Origin: Stomoxys calcitrans
Taxonomy: Eukaryota > Arthropoda > Insecta > Diptera > Muscidae
Direction of reading: 5' to 3'
NCBI RefSeq assembly: GCF_963082655.1
Contig: NC_081555.1
Location: 28,195,266 to 28,259,265 of the forward strand
Length of the DNA stretch: 64,000 nt
In this document: positions 1-10,356 of the stretch, piece by piece
Layout: each line of letters opens with the position of its first letter
How positions within the stretch are numbered: the stretch's first letter is position 1
Program-made: the position numbers and the translations under genes
Notes under the pieces: model-generated
Database searches by the model: none
What the model was told of the DNA's origin: nothing
Seen by the model: only the letters and a program-made list of their open reading frames with translations

Positions 1-726
1 TTAAAAAATGCAATAAACTTAAAAAAAACTGTTACACAATTCAACTGTTACACATAAACAGTTAAAAACTGTTATACAGTTAAAACTGTTTTAAAATTCT
101 TAACTGTTATACAGTCAAAAACAGTTATACAGTTTAAAAATATTATACAGTCAGAAACTATTATACAGTTAAAAACTGTTTTACATTTCAAAACAGTTTT
201 ACCGTTGAAAACTGTTATACAATTCAAAACTGATTTACAGTTAAAAACAGTTATACAGTTAAAAACTGTTTAAAAGTTAAAAACTGTTATACAGTTATAC
301 TATTATACAGATCAAAACTGTTTTATAGTTGAAAATTGTTATACAGTTAAAAACTGCAATAAACTTCAAAAAACTGTAACACAATTCAAAACTGTTAAAC
401 AGTTACAAACTTTTATACAGTTAAAACTGCTATACAATTCAGAACTGCTGCACAATCAGAAACAGTTATACACTTAAAAACTATTATACAGTCAGAAAGC
501 AGTTAAAAAATTTTAAACAGCTTAAAACTGTTATACAATTCAAAACTGATATACACGTTAAACCAGTTATACAGTGTAAAACTATTATACAGCTCAAAAC
601 TGTTTTACAATTGAAAACTGTTATACAATTTAAAACTGATATACAGTTAAAAACAGTTATACAGTTAAAAACTGTTATACAGTTAAAAACTCCTACTCAG
701 TTAAAAACTGCAATAAATTTAACAAC
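1..726. repeat. Short-period satellite, AACTGTTATACAGTT type (left part)
   Basis: The stretch is built from imperfect 15-18 bp units of the form aaaactgttatacagtt, with variants ending in aattc or replacing ttatac by ttttac. The core is an inverted repeat, AACTGT-TAT-ACAGTT. The small frames seen here (repeats of KTVIQL/KTVIQF) are only translations of the unit and are not genes. The same array resumes after an inserted element at about 1854. Confidence 0.85.
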
Positions 727-1853
727 AAAAAGCGTGCTAAGTTCGACCGGGCCAAATCTTATATACCCTCCATCCAGGATAGCATTTGTCGAAGTCTTTG
801 TGCTGTATCTCTTTTTAGGCAAACAAAGAATAATGAATAAAAACTGTTATAGTATTGGAGCTGTAACAAGTCCGATTCGGACCATAAATGAATGCTGAAC
901 ATTGTAGAAGTCATTGTGTAATACTTCAGTTCAGTCAGATAAAAATTGCGCTTGTAGGATCTCAAGAAGCAAAATCGGGAGATCGGTTTATATGGGAGCT
1001 GTATCAAGATATAGATCGATTCAGACCATATTGGACACGTATGTTGAGGGTCGTGGAAGAAGTCGTTGTACAAATTTCTGCCAAATCTGATGAGAATTGC
1101 GCCCTCTAGAGGCTCAAAAAGTTAAGATCCAAGATCCGTTTATATGGCAGCTATATTAGGATATGTACCGATTTGCGCCATACTAAGCACAGTTGTTGGA
1201 AGTCATAACAACCCACGTCATGTAAAATTTCAACCAAATCGGATGAGAATTGTGCCTTCTAGCGGCTCAGTAAGTCACGATCCCAGATCGGTTTATATGG
1301 CAGCTATATCAGGTTATGAACTGATTTGAACAATACTTAGCACAGTTGCTGGAAGTGATCCCAAAACACCAGATACAAAAATTTCAGTCAAATCGGATGA
1401 GAATTGCGCGCTCTAAACGCTGAAGAAGTCAAGACCTATGATCGGTTTATATGGCAGCTTTATTAGGTAATGATCCGATTTGAGCCATACTCATCACTGT
1501 TACCGGAAGTGATACAAAAACACCACGTGCAGTCAATTCGGACGAGAATTGCGCCCTCTAGAGGATCAAGAAGTCAAGATTCAAGATCGGTTTATATGGC
1601 AGCTATATCAAAACATGGACCGATTTGGCCCATTTACAATCCGCACCTGTCTACACTAATAAAAAGTAATTGTGCAAAATTTCAAGCGCCTATCTTTACT
1701 CCTTCGATAGTTAGCGTGCTTTCGAAAGACGGACAGACGGACATGGCTAGATCGACTTAAAATTTCATGACGATCAAGAATATATATACTTTATGGGATC
1801 TTAGATGCATATTTCGAGGTGTATACCCCCCATCCTATAGTGGAGGGTATAAG
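727..1853 (+). mobile_element. M153 dispersed element, near-complete copy inside the satellite
   Basis: The copy starts with a head aagcgtgctaagttcg followed by a degraded palindrome and 'tataccctcc', continues with about five subrepeats (each with 'atcggtttatatggcagc' and 'gcgccctctagagg'), then the unique tail block with a gacggacggac tract, 'atatatactttatggg' and the terminal 'atcctatagtggagggtata'. Both flanks are the AACTGTTATACAGTT satellite, so it was inserted into that array. No protein is supported; the frames of about 60-116 codons are repeat translations. Confidence 0.75.
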
Positions 1854-2168
1854 AACTGTCTTACAGTTAAAAATTAGTATACAGTTAAAAACTGTTACAC
1901 AATTCAAAACTGCAATAAAGTTTAAAACTGTTATACAGTTCAAAGCTGTTAAACAGTTAAAAACTGTTATACAGTTAACAACTGTTATACAGTTAACAAC
2001 TGATATACAGTTAACAACTGTTATACAGTTTAAAACTGTTATACATTTTAAAACTGTTATACACTTTAAAACTGTTATACACTTTAAAACTGTTATACAC
2101 TTTAAAATTGTTATACAGTTAAAAACGATTATAAATTTAAGTGTTTTACAATATAACAGTTATACTTA
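1854..2168. repeat. Short-period satellite, right part
   Basis: This continues the aactgttatacagtt array interrupted at 727-1853. It includes a run of near-identical 21-bp variants around 2030-2110 (actgttatacactttaaa repeated), which suggests local, recent tandem expansion. Confidence 0.85.
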
Positions 2169-2839
2169 AATTAAAATTACAAAAGAAGTTATATTGTACA
2201 TTTCTTTTGATGAAAATACTTTCTTTGATTATATTCATACGCTTGCCAGTACCAACATACCGGACAACGCAGTTTTATATTCATATTAAAAATTTCTTCA
2301 AAACAAATTTTTATTTCGATAAAATTTTTAAATTCTCAAAGAAAATTATTAAAGGAAATTGAAATTTTTAAAAATCAATGTAGTACAGGCAAATTTTCTT
2401 TTTAACTTTTTGATTGTATTCATTATTGTCTATACTTTACTTGTATAACAGCTTATGTCTTATCCATAGTTTAATAACTATCAAAGAACCAATGTCCTTC
2501 TTTTATAAACTGAACTACAATGTTCTATTGGAGTTTAAATATTTATATTCATTTTATACAAGTTTGTTATTCATTTAACTTTTTTTATAATTCAATTTGA
2601 GGTTATTATACCATGCATAATGCTTATATTATGTGTTGAGGTGTTATACTCGTATATGAACTGTATTAATTTTAATGTGAACTTTAGCTATTTAGTGAGG
2701 GAATATTTGTCCTATTGATATTCTCACCATGATTCGATACCAGGCGCTCTTAAGTAAAAAATAAAGTTATATAACGAACATAACATTCGTAAAAAATAAA
2801 TAAATAAAACGAAAAAGAAAAATAAATGAATAATGAACC
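2169..2839. other. AT-rich DNA without recognisable gene
   Basis: No coding or RNA feature is supported. A weak resemblance to a SINE head on the minus strand (ctcaccatgattcgataccaggc, about 2724-2746) is too degraded to call. Confidence 0.5.
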
Positions 2840-3052
2840 TTAAATCGGCAGATCGGTCTACATGGGGGCTATATCAAGATATAGTCAAGTATAGCCCATC
2901 TTCGAACTTAACCTACCGATATGCAAAAAAGAAGAATCTGTGCAAAGTTTCAGCTCAATATCTGTATTGTTAAAGACTATAGCGTGATTTCAACAGACCG
3001 ACCGACGGACGGACGGACGGACATGGCTAAATTGTCTTAGATTTTCAAGATG
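2840..3052 (+). mobile_element. M153 fragment
   Basis: It contains 'agatcggtctacatgggggc', a diverged subrepeat, and the tail block with 'ctatagcgtgatttc', a (GACG)n run and 'acatggctaaattg'. It runs directly into the A-rich tract at 3053, so the terminal part is missing. Confidence 0.65.
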
Positions 3053-4057
3053 ATCGAAATAATAAAAAAATAACAAACAAAAAAAAAATAACAAAAAAAA
3101 TAAAAAAAAAAACAAAAAAAAATATAAAAAAAAAATTATAAAAAAATTTATAAAGAAAAAAATATAAAAAAACAAAAATATAATAATTAAAAAAATAATA
3201 ATAAAAAACAATAAAAAGGTAACAATAAAATTATAATAAACAATTAACAAACAAAAATAAAAAATAAAAAAAATAAAAAAAAAATAAAAAAAAAATAAAA
3301 GAATATAAAAAAATAAAAAAAAATATAAAAAAAATAAAAAAAAAATATAAAAAAATAAAAAAAAAATATAAAAAAATAAAAAAAAAGAATATAAAAAAAT
3401 AAAAAAAAGAATATAAAAAATGAAAAAAAAAATAAAAAAAAAATAAAAAAAAATAAAAAAAAAATAAAAAACAAAAAAAAAAGAATAAAATAATAAAAAA
3501 AGACAAAAAATTAAAAAAAAAAAAACTTAATTTAAAAATAAATAAACCAATAAAATTTAAATAAAAAACATAAAAAAAGTAAAAGGATTAAAGGAACATA
3601 AAAAATAAAAGCAACAAAAAATAAAAAAAAATTGAAAAAATAAAAAAAAGATAAAAAATTATAAATAAAATAAGATAAAAAAATAAAAAACAAATTAAAT
3701 AAAAAATAATAACTTTAGAAAAAAAAAATAAAAATTATAAAAAAAAATAAAAATTATAAAAAAAAATAAAAATTATAAAAAAAAAATAAAAATTATAAAA
3801 AAAAACAAAATATAAAACAGCAAAAAAAAATGAAAAATAAAAATTATAGAAGAACCAAAAAAAAAATAAAATTATGAACAAAAAAAAACAACAAAATTAA
3901 AATAGAAAAAAAAAAATAAAATAAACAATAATCAATAAAAAAAAACAAAAAAACAAAAAAAAATATATATAAAAAATTAAAAATTACAATAATAAACAAA
4001 TTAAAACAATAAAAAAATTAAAACAATAAAAAAAAGAATTAAAATAAAAAAACTAAA
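3053..4057. repeat. A-rich low-complexity tract (aaaat/aaaaat)n
   Basis: About 1 kb is almost pure A with interspersed T, and very few G or C. The strand bias is strong: A on the plus strand. Long minus-strand frames made of F, I, L and Y are artefacts of this composition. Confidence 0.9.
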
Positions 4058-4320
4058 ATCCATCCACCACCCCGTTTAGTTTGACCCTCCAACATGAATC
4101 GCATCTGATACCTTTTTTGAACAACTTTTTCAAATTGCGCCCTCTAGAGGTAGCATTATAAAAACATGCCCTATTTACCATCCGAACCGACCTACACTTG
4201 AAAGAAGTATTTTAGCAAAATTTCAAGCACCTAGCTGTACTCTTTCGCATGCCTTCAACAGATATACAGACGAACGGACATGACTAAATCGACTTCGAAT
4301 GTCAAAACGGTCAAGAATAT
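4058..4320 (+). mobile_element. M153 copy, first segment (split by a mariner)
   Basis: The segment contains a head-like 'accctccaacatgaatcgc', 'attgcgccctctagagg' and the tail block 'acgaacggacatgactaaatc' ending '...gtcaagaatat'. The next element sequence, 'atatgtacttcgttggatcgcag', appears only after 5130, so a mariner landed at the TA-rich 'atatata' of the tail. Confidence 0.7.
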
Positions 4321-5130
4321 AAAGGGTGTTTTTTTAAGAGCTATAGGAAAGTTAAAAAAGCACATAAAATTCAGAAAAATGCATGAAATCTTTATTCGAA
4401 TCTATAGTACGTTCATGCAAATGTTGGCCGTGACTGCGCCTCAAATGGTCCATCCGCTTAGTACAATTTTGACATAGTCTTTCCAACATTTCAGCCGGTA
4501 TCTCACGAATAAATATTGTCTTCCAATGCGTCAATTGAAGCGAGCTTGTCTGTATAGCGATGAGCTTTAACATAACTCCACAAAAAATAGTCTAAAAACG
4601 TTAAATCGCACGATCTAGGCGGCCAATTGACCTGACCGTTTCCGAACAAGAACGTGCTGTATGGCATGTGGCACCGTCTAGTTGAAACTACATGTCATGC
4701 GATTTAAGCTCATTTTGGACAAAAAAATGTGGGATATCATCCCACGATAGCGCTCACCATTCACTGTTACATTACGATTCGCATCATCTTTGAAGAAGTA
4801 CGGTCCAATGATGCCACCAGCCCATAGGCCGCACCAAACTGTGGCTTTTTGAGGATGCATTGTGTGCTCTTGCAATGCTGCTGGCTGATCTTCACTCCAA
4901 AATCGACAATTCCGCTTATTTACGTACCCATTGAGCCAATAATGAGCTTTGTCAACGAACGATGAACTTTCTTAACATAGCACGCATTTTGATAATACAA
5001 TTCAATAATTTGCAAGCGTTGTTCGTTTATAAGACGATTCATGGTTAAATTTTAGACCAAATAGAAGATGTTTGAATGTGAAAAAACACGTGCGTAAGCT
5101 GTTTAAACCAGTATTGCCAAATCACCCTTT
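4321..5130 (-). mobile_element. Tc1/mariner-type element, internally deleted, nested in M153
   Basis: The ends are short inverted repeats, aaagggtg at 4321 and caccctttat at about 5130, next to TA dinucleotides. The interior on the minus strand encodes relics of a transposase with an N-terminal helix-turn-helix start and a DDE-type catalytic part. Most of the segment between the N-terminus and the first catalytic aspartate is missing, so the element is non-autonomous. Confidence 0.85.
4370..5043 (-). pseudogene. Transposase relic (Tc1/mariner, IS630 superfamily)
   Basis: Reading from about 5043 downwards, the start 'NEQRLQIIELYYQNA' is recognisable. The frame then jumps directly to the region normally containing 'DEAHFWLNG', here decayed. 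Conserved stretches follow out of frame with one another: 'KATVWCGLWAGGIIGPYFFK' (about 4800-4860), and near the C-terminus 'EMLERLCQNCTKRMDHLRR' (about 4420-4480). Frameshifts, stops and the internal deletion make it non-functional. The family assignment rests on these motifs, which are shared with two other copies in the window. Confidence 0.85.
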
Positions 5131-5444
5131 ATATATGTACTTCGTTGGATCGCAGTTCAATACTTCTACGACGAAATTAGTACTTGGCCGGGCCGAACTT
5201 TGAATACCCAACACCTCAAAATACGGTGAATATACCGAATATGGTTCGATGTGGACTAAACTCGTTGGGACGGCCAACACAAATCATTCAGTTCAAAATT
5301 TCAGCAATATCAGGCCATATATGGATTCAAGACCGTTAGTCTGATCTCCACCATATTAGGAAAGAATGTAGTAGGACCCCATTACAACTCACTGTACAAA
5401 ATTTCGGCAAAATCGGGGAAAAAAAATCGCCAAGATCGGTATAT
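5131..5444 (+). mobile_element. M153 copy, second segment
   Basis: It resumes the element interrupted by the mariner ('atatgtacttcgttggatcgcag...gacgaaattagta'). It then meets a second head, 'cttggccgggccgaactttg', and a diverged subrepeat ending '...caagatcggtatat'. That last 'cggtatat' (5437-5444) is repeated at 5833-5840 on the other side of a LINE insertion. Confidence 0.6.
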
Positions 5445-5832
5445 GTAGGTTAGGTTAGGATAGGTTGAAAAGAGGATGTGGATATTAATCCGCCCCATAT
5501 CACTATAGATATACACGTCGGCTTGTTGAGCGATATAAATACTAAAAAGGAACCTCGAAAACAGTATATTTCTGGTATTCTGTGCTGCTAACAAAATCCA
5601 GTATTGTTTTGCAAACCAAGCTCTTCCCTTGGTTCATGTCTGGTTTTGGGTCCCCACCTTGGTTCATGTCTGATATTGGTTTCCCACTTAGGTGCCGGTG
5701 TCTGTTAGCGGTGAAAGCTGGATAATGACATAAGAAATACTCCAACTTCTCATCTTCTTCACATGCCCTATATATGCTATAACTTGCCGCATAAGTGCGC
5801 TCATTGTTCTATGTGTCGAAAGCCATACTAAA
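5445..5832 (-). mobile_element. 5'-truncated LINE 3' end (LOA/I-like, RNase H-bearing family)
   Basis: The minus strand carries the same 3' region as the LINE at 18781-20703: the cysteine-rich tail region ('FLCHYPAFTANRHRHL'), 3' UTR and a terminal (CCTAA)n tail, seen on the plus strand as taggttaggttaggat. It is flanked by an 8-bp direct repeat, cggtatat, at 5437-5444 and 5833-5840, consistent with a target-site duplication. An internal 30-bp direct duplication (cttggttcatgtc at 5628 and 5658) adds ten codons. Confidence 0.8.
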
Positions 5833-6130
5833 CGGTATATATAACAGCTATATCCCAATAAAGACTTATCTAGACAATACTCGGTACGGATGTCGAGAGG
5901 CCTAGCACAATTCACTGTGCCAAATATCACCAAAATCTAGCAACAAATTCGGCTTGTATGGATTCTAGAAATTAAATCGGGAGATCAGTATATATAGTAT
6001 GGCAGCCATATTCAAATATAATTCCATCGGAATCCTACTCAGTATGAGTCCAACAAACGCACTGTTCCATTATTCTGCGAAATCGAGTAATTTCGAACGG
6101 CTGGATTAGCTCGTTCTTAAATTAGCATGT
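5833..6130 (+). mobile_element. M153-related copy, third segment
   Basis: It continues exactly where 5444 stopped: 'cggtatatataacagctatatccc', followed by subrepeats with 'aaatcgggagatcagtata' and 'atggcagccatattc'. It decays after about 6130. Confidence 0.55.
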
Positions 6131-7360
6131 TATCATGGCGGTCATGGATACATATCTAATTTTCAAGATCTTGAAACAATTTTTCAAAGTTTTGTAAGCG
6201 TAATGACTAAATTGTTATACACATCCTATGGTGGAAAACCAAACCAAATGAAATAAGGATTCCCTGGCTAAAAACTCCATTATATAGCATCTAAAATTAA
6301 TACAGTTCAGTTTGAGTGTAAGATTTACAAAACCTTTCTTTACAATACTATATAGAGAATATATTCATAGTGTTTATCATATGGTGACAAGGAAATGTTT
6401 TGAGAAAATTCTAAGTAAAATTTGTGTAACTTATCTTCTGATTTATTTCTTTATCAATGTTTTAATTGAAACATGACCTTATACAAGTTCACTAGTATAT
6501 GTTTAATATCAATTTATTAATTAGAGTTCTTTCCAACAAAAGAACTCTCCACTCATTCTTTCCAACAAAAGAAATGGTGGCTTATATATTGCCAAAAGCA
6601 ATAATTCAATTAAAGGCTAAACTTTTAAACACACTCCTTACATCTCTGCTGATATGGCTTCTTCTTTGCTAAATGCAAAGCACAAAAAGTGATATTTTCT
6701 CAAAGACTACATAGTGTTTGATTTGTGGATTTTGTTTTTGATTTTGTCCTACTAATTAGGGGTAAACTGTTATATGCTTTCTCTCTCTCTTAATATAGTT
6801 AGTAGGTGATATGTTTGTTAATTTAGTTAGTATAAGTATAAGTAGGTAAGTTTAGCACATATTACTGTAAATATTAGCACTTCAGCTGCATGATTACGTA
6901 TATGTGAGATCAAGGATGAGTTCCCTGAAAATGTTTTATTACATAAAGGACAAGATACTAAGTCCACCTAAGGGAAAAATTTTGTGCAAAAAATGTTCGA
7001 AATTAAAGAAAAAGAAAAGAAAAGGAATATATATTTTGTTTTACTTAATTCAAATGGATTTTGTAATAGTGTTCTCGAGACTTTTTTTTACAAACATTGT
7101 TTCTTTTTTTTTGTTCTCTTTTATTTTATTTAAAAAAATGTTATCTGAATGATTACACTATTTAAAATCAACATTTGATCAAGGTTTGAGATATATATAT
7201 ATATTTATGAAGATGTTGTTGATATATATATAGGTATACAATACAATAATACATATAGAAAATGCAAGCTTAAGTCTTAGATTTGAAAAAATCTCCAATG
7301 AGATTTATGTGATCATTGAAACACCAACAGTTTCAATCCCTATACAAAGATAAATAATGA
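6131..7360. other. AT-rich DNA without recognisable gene
   Basis: Nothing codes convincingly. Small features are a duplicated 'tctttccaacaaaagaa' (about 6528 and 6556), a short (CT)n run at about 6779, and (AT)n at about 7190-7203 and 7221-7232. The 82-codon frame at 6904-7152 is K/F-rich and unsupported. Confidence 0.5.
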
Positions 7361-7655
7361 ATAAAACAAAATAATAAAAAGAAAACAATCCATCATAAAC
7401 GAAAAAATAACAATGAAAACAATATACAAAATTATAAAATCAGTATATATAATAGGAAGTTAACGAATAAACAAGTAAAACTTAAAATAAAATAAGAAAC
7501 AATAGCAAAAACCAAAATTAAAAATGATGTAATAAAAAAATATAAACTTAAGTGCGTATAATGGGAAATTCACAAATAAAAAAATATAATAAGATAATTA
7601 AAAAAAAAACAAATTAGAAAGAAATAAAGAAAATAGGAAATAATATAAAATAAGT
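7361..7655. repeat. A-rich low-complexity tract
   Basis: A-rich plus strand with scattered T and G. It immediately precedes the head of the M153 copy at 7656. Confidence 0.75.
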
Positions 7656-9128
7656 ATGAAGCTAAGTTCGGCCGGGCCGAATCGTATATACCCGCCACCA
7701 TGAATCGCACTTTTCGAGTTCTTTTCCCGGCATCTCTTATTAGGCAAAACAAAGGATAAAAGAAAAGATTTGCTCTGCTATTAGACTATTAGAGCGATAC
7801 CAAGATATGGTCCGGTTTGGACCACAATTAAATTATATGTTGGAGACCTGTGTCAGCCAATTCGAATAAGAATTGCGCCCTTTGGGGGCTCAAGAAGTAA
7901 AATAGAGAGATCAATTTATATGGAAGCTGTATCAGGCTATAGACCGATTCAGACCATAATAAACACCTATGTTGAAGGTGATGAGAGGATCCGTCGAACA
8001 AAATTTCAGACAAATCGGATAATAATTGCGACCTCTAGAGGCTCAAGATGTCAAGATACCAGATCGGTTTATATGGCAGTTATATTAGGTTATGAACCGA
8101 TTTGAACCTTATTTGGCACAGTTGTTGAAAGTCAAAATGCAAAATTTCAGTCAAATCGGATTGCATCCTCTAGAGGCTCAAGAAGTCAAGACCCAAGATC
8201 GGTTTATATGGCAGATATATATCAGATTATGGGCCGATTTGAATCATACTTGGCACAGTTGTTGTATATGATATCAAAACACGTTGGGCAAAATTTCATT
8301 CCAATCAGATAAGAATTGCGCCCTCTAGAGGCTCAAGAAGTCAAGATCCCAGATCGGTTTATATGGCAGCTATATCAGGTTATGGACCGATTTGAACCAT
8401 ACTTGGCACAGTTGTTGGATATAATAACGAAACATGTCGTGCAAAATTTCATTCCAATCGAATAAGAATTGCGCCCTCTAGAGACTCAAGAAGTCAAGAC
8501 CCAAGATCGGTTTATATGGCAGCTATATCAGGTTATGGACCGATTTGAATCATACTTGGCACAGTTGTTGGATATCATAACAAAACATGTGGTGCAAAAT
8601 TTCATTCCAATCAGATAAGAATTGCGCCCTCTAGAGGCTCAAGAAGTCAAGATTCAAGATCGGTTTATATGGCAGCTATATCAGGTTATTCACTGATTTG
8701 AGCCATACTTGGCACAGTTGTTGGATATCATAACAAAACACGTCATGCTAAATTTCATTCCAATCGGATAAGAATTGCGCACTCTAGAGGCTCAAGAAGT
8801 CAAGACCCAAGATCGGTTTATATGGCAGCTATATCAAAACATGGACCGATATGGCCCATTTATAATACCAACCGACCTACACTAATAAGAAGCATTTGTG
8901 CAAAATTTCAAGCGGCTAGCTTTACTCCTTCGGAAGTTAGCGTGATTTCGACAGACAGATAGACGGACGGGTGGACGGACAGACGGACGGACATGGCTAG
9001 ATCGACATAAAATGTCACGACGATCAAGACTATATATATACTTTATGGGGTCTCAGACGAATATTTCGAGTAGTTACAAACAGAATGACGTAATTAGTAT
9101 ACCCCCCATCCTATGGTAGAAGGTATAA
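7656..9128 (+). mobile_element. M153 dispersed element, near full-length copy
   Basis: The head 'aagctaagttcggccgggcc' contains the palindrome TTCGGCC-G-GGCCGAA followed by 'tatacccgccaccatgaatcgc'. About seven subrepeats follow. The motif 'agatcggtttatatgg' recurs at 8351, 8504, 8657 and 8810, exactly 153 bp apart. The tail block has 'atcggcccatttataatacc'-like sequence, a gacggac tract at about 8962-8992, 'atatatactttatggggtctc' and the end 'catcctatggtagaaggtata'. A-rich tracts lie on both sides. It is the best single copy for a consensus. Confidence 0.8.
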
Positions 9129-9751
9129 TAAATAAAAAAAAAATAAAAAAAAATAAAAAAAAATAATAAAAAAAAAATATATATACATGTAAATAAAAAA
9201 ATAAATTAAAAAATAAACAATAAAATTAATAAAAGAAAATGAAAACAAAAACACATAAAAAAAAATAATGAAAAAATCGAAAAAATAACGAAAAAATAAC
9301 GAAAAAATAACGAAAAAATAATGAAAAAATCGAAAAAATTATGAAAATCAAAAAAATAATGCAAAAAAATCGAAAAAATAATAAAAAAATAAAAAAAGAA
9401 TAAATAATAAAAAAAGCAAAAATAATGCAAAAAAGAAAATAAAATAAAAAAAAAAGAAAAGAAAAAAATAAAAAAAATAAACATAAAAATAAATAAATAT
9501 AAAAATAAAAATATAAAAAATAATAAAAAAAAAAAAAATAAAAAAAAATAAAAAAAAATAATAAAAAAATAATAAAAAAATAATAAAAAAATAACAGAAA
9601 AAAAACAAAAAATTAATAAAATAGATAAAAAAAAAATTAAGGAAATAACTTTAAAACAATATTTTTAAGAACATATTTTAAAAAAATTAATTTAAAAACA
9701 TATTTTTAAATGATATATAAAAAATTTAGATATTTAAAAAAAAATGTTTTT
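9129..9751. repeat. A-rich low-complexity tract
   Basis: (aaaaaat)n and (gaaaaaataac)n blocks; a roughly 11-bp unit 'cgaaaaaataa' is tandem at about 9278-9330. It lies directly between the end of the M153 copy and the fold-back mariner. Confidence 0.9.
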
Positions 9752-10356
9752 TATAAAGGGTGATTTTTTTGAGGTTAGGATTTTCATGCATTAGTATTTG
9801 ACAGATCACGTGGGATTTCAGACATGGTGTCAAAGAGAAAGATGCTCAGTATGCTTTGACATTTCATCATGAATAGACTTACTAACGAGCATCGCTTACA
9901 AATCATTGAATTTTATTACCAAAATCAGTGTTCGGTTCGAAATGTGTTCATTCACCGTTCAGCGATGAGGCTCATTTCTGGTTGAATGGCTACGTAAATA
10001 AGCAAAATTGCCGCATTTGGAGTGAAGAGCAACCAGAAGCCGTTCAAGAACTGCCCATGCATCCCGAAAAATGCACTGTTTGGTGTGGTTTGTACGCTGG
10101 TGGAATCATTGGACCGTATTTTTTCAAAGATGCTGTTGGACGCAACGTTACGGTGAATGAACACATTTCGAACCGAACACTGATTTTGGTAATAAAATTC
10201 AATGATTTGCAAGCGTTGCTCGTTAGTAAGTCTATTCATGATGAAATGTCAAAGCATACTGAGCATCTTTCTCTTTGACACCATGCCTGAAATCCCACGT
10301 GATCTGTCAAATACTAATGCATGAAAATCCTAACCTCAAAAAAATCACCCTTTATA
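9752..10356. mobile_element. Fold-back mariner derivative with ~200-bp inverted arms
   Basis: The left arm (about 9752-9957) and right arm (about 10150-10356) are near-perfect inverted copies, from tataaagggtga... inward to '...gttcattcaccgt'. Each arm carries the short terminal repeat, the 5' leader and the first codons of the transposase ('NEQRLQIIEFYYQNQC'). The unpaired centre, about 190 bp, encodes one transposase catalytic segment on the plus strand. The structure implies that the original right end was replaced by an inverted copy of the left end. It is flanked by A-rich sequence on both sides. Confidence 0.9.
9869..10160 (+). pseudogene. Transposase fragment in fold-back mariner
   Basis: After the N-terminal start at 9869 the frame passes into the central part containing 'SDEAHFWLNGYVNKQNC', then 'EEQPEAVQELPMHPEK' and 'VWCGLYAGGIIGPYFFKDA'. 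The aspartate of 'SDEAHF' is expected to be the first catalytic acidic residue. The central frame is intact, and cleaner than in the other copies, but it is only a fragment: the second and third catalytic residues are absent. Confidence 0.8.

Noticed and set aside
611..898. Frame with KTVIQLKT-type peptide repeats
   Set aside because: Direct translation of the 15-18 bp satellite; no start context or other coding evidence.
2700..2760. Possible SINE family 1 head on the minus strand
   Set aside because: Only about 20 degenerate bases resemble the B-box region; no body or tail is visible.
3231..3506. Minus-strand frames of up to 91 codons made of F, I, L and Y
   Set aside because: They are translations of an A-rich simple-sequence tract; the same occurs at 9206-9608, 10407-10881 and 60109-61000.
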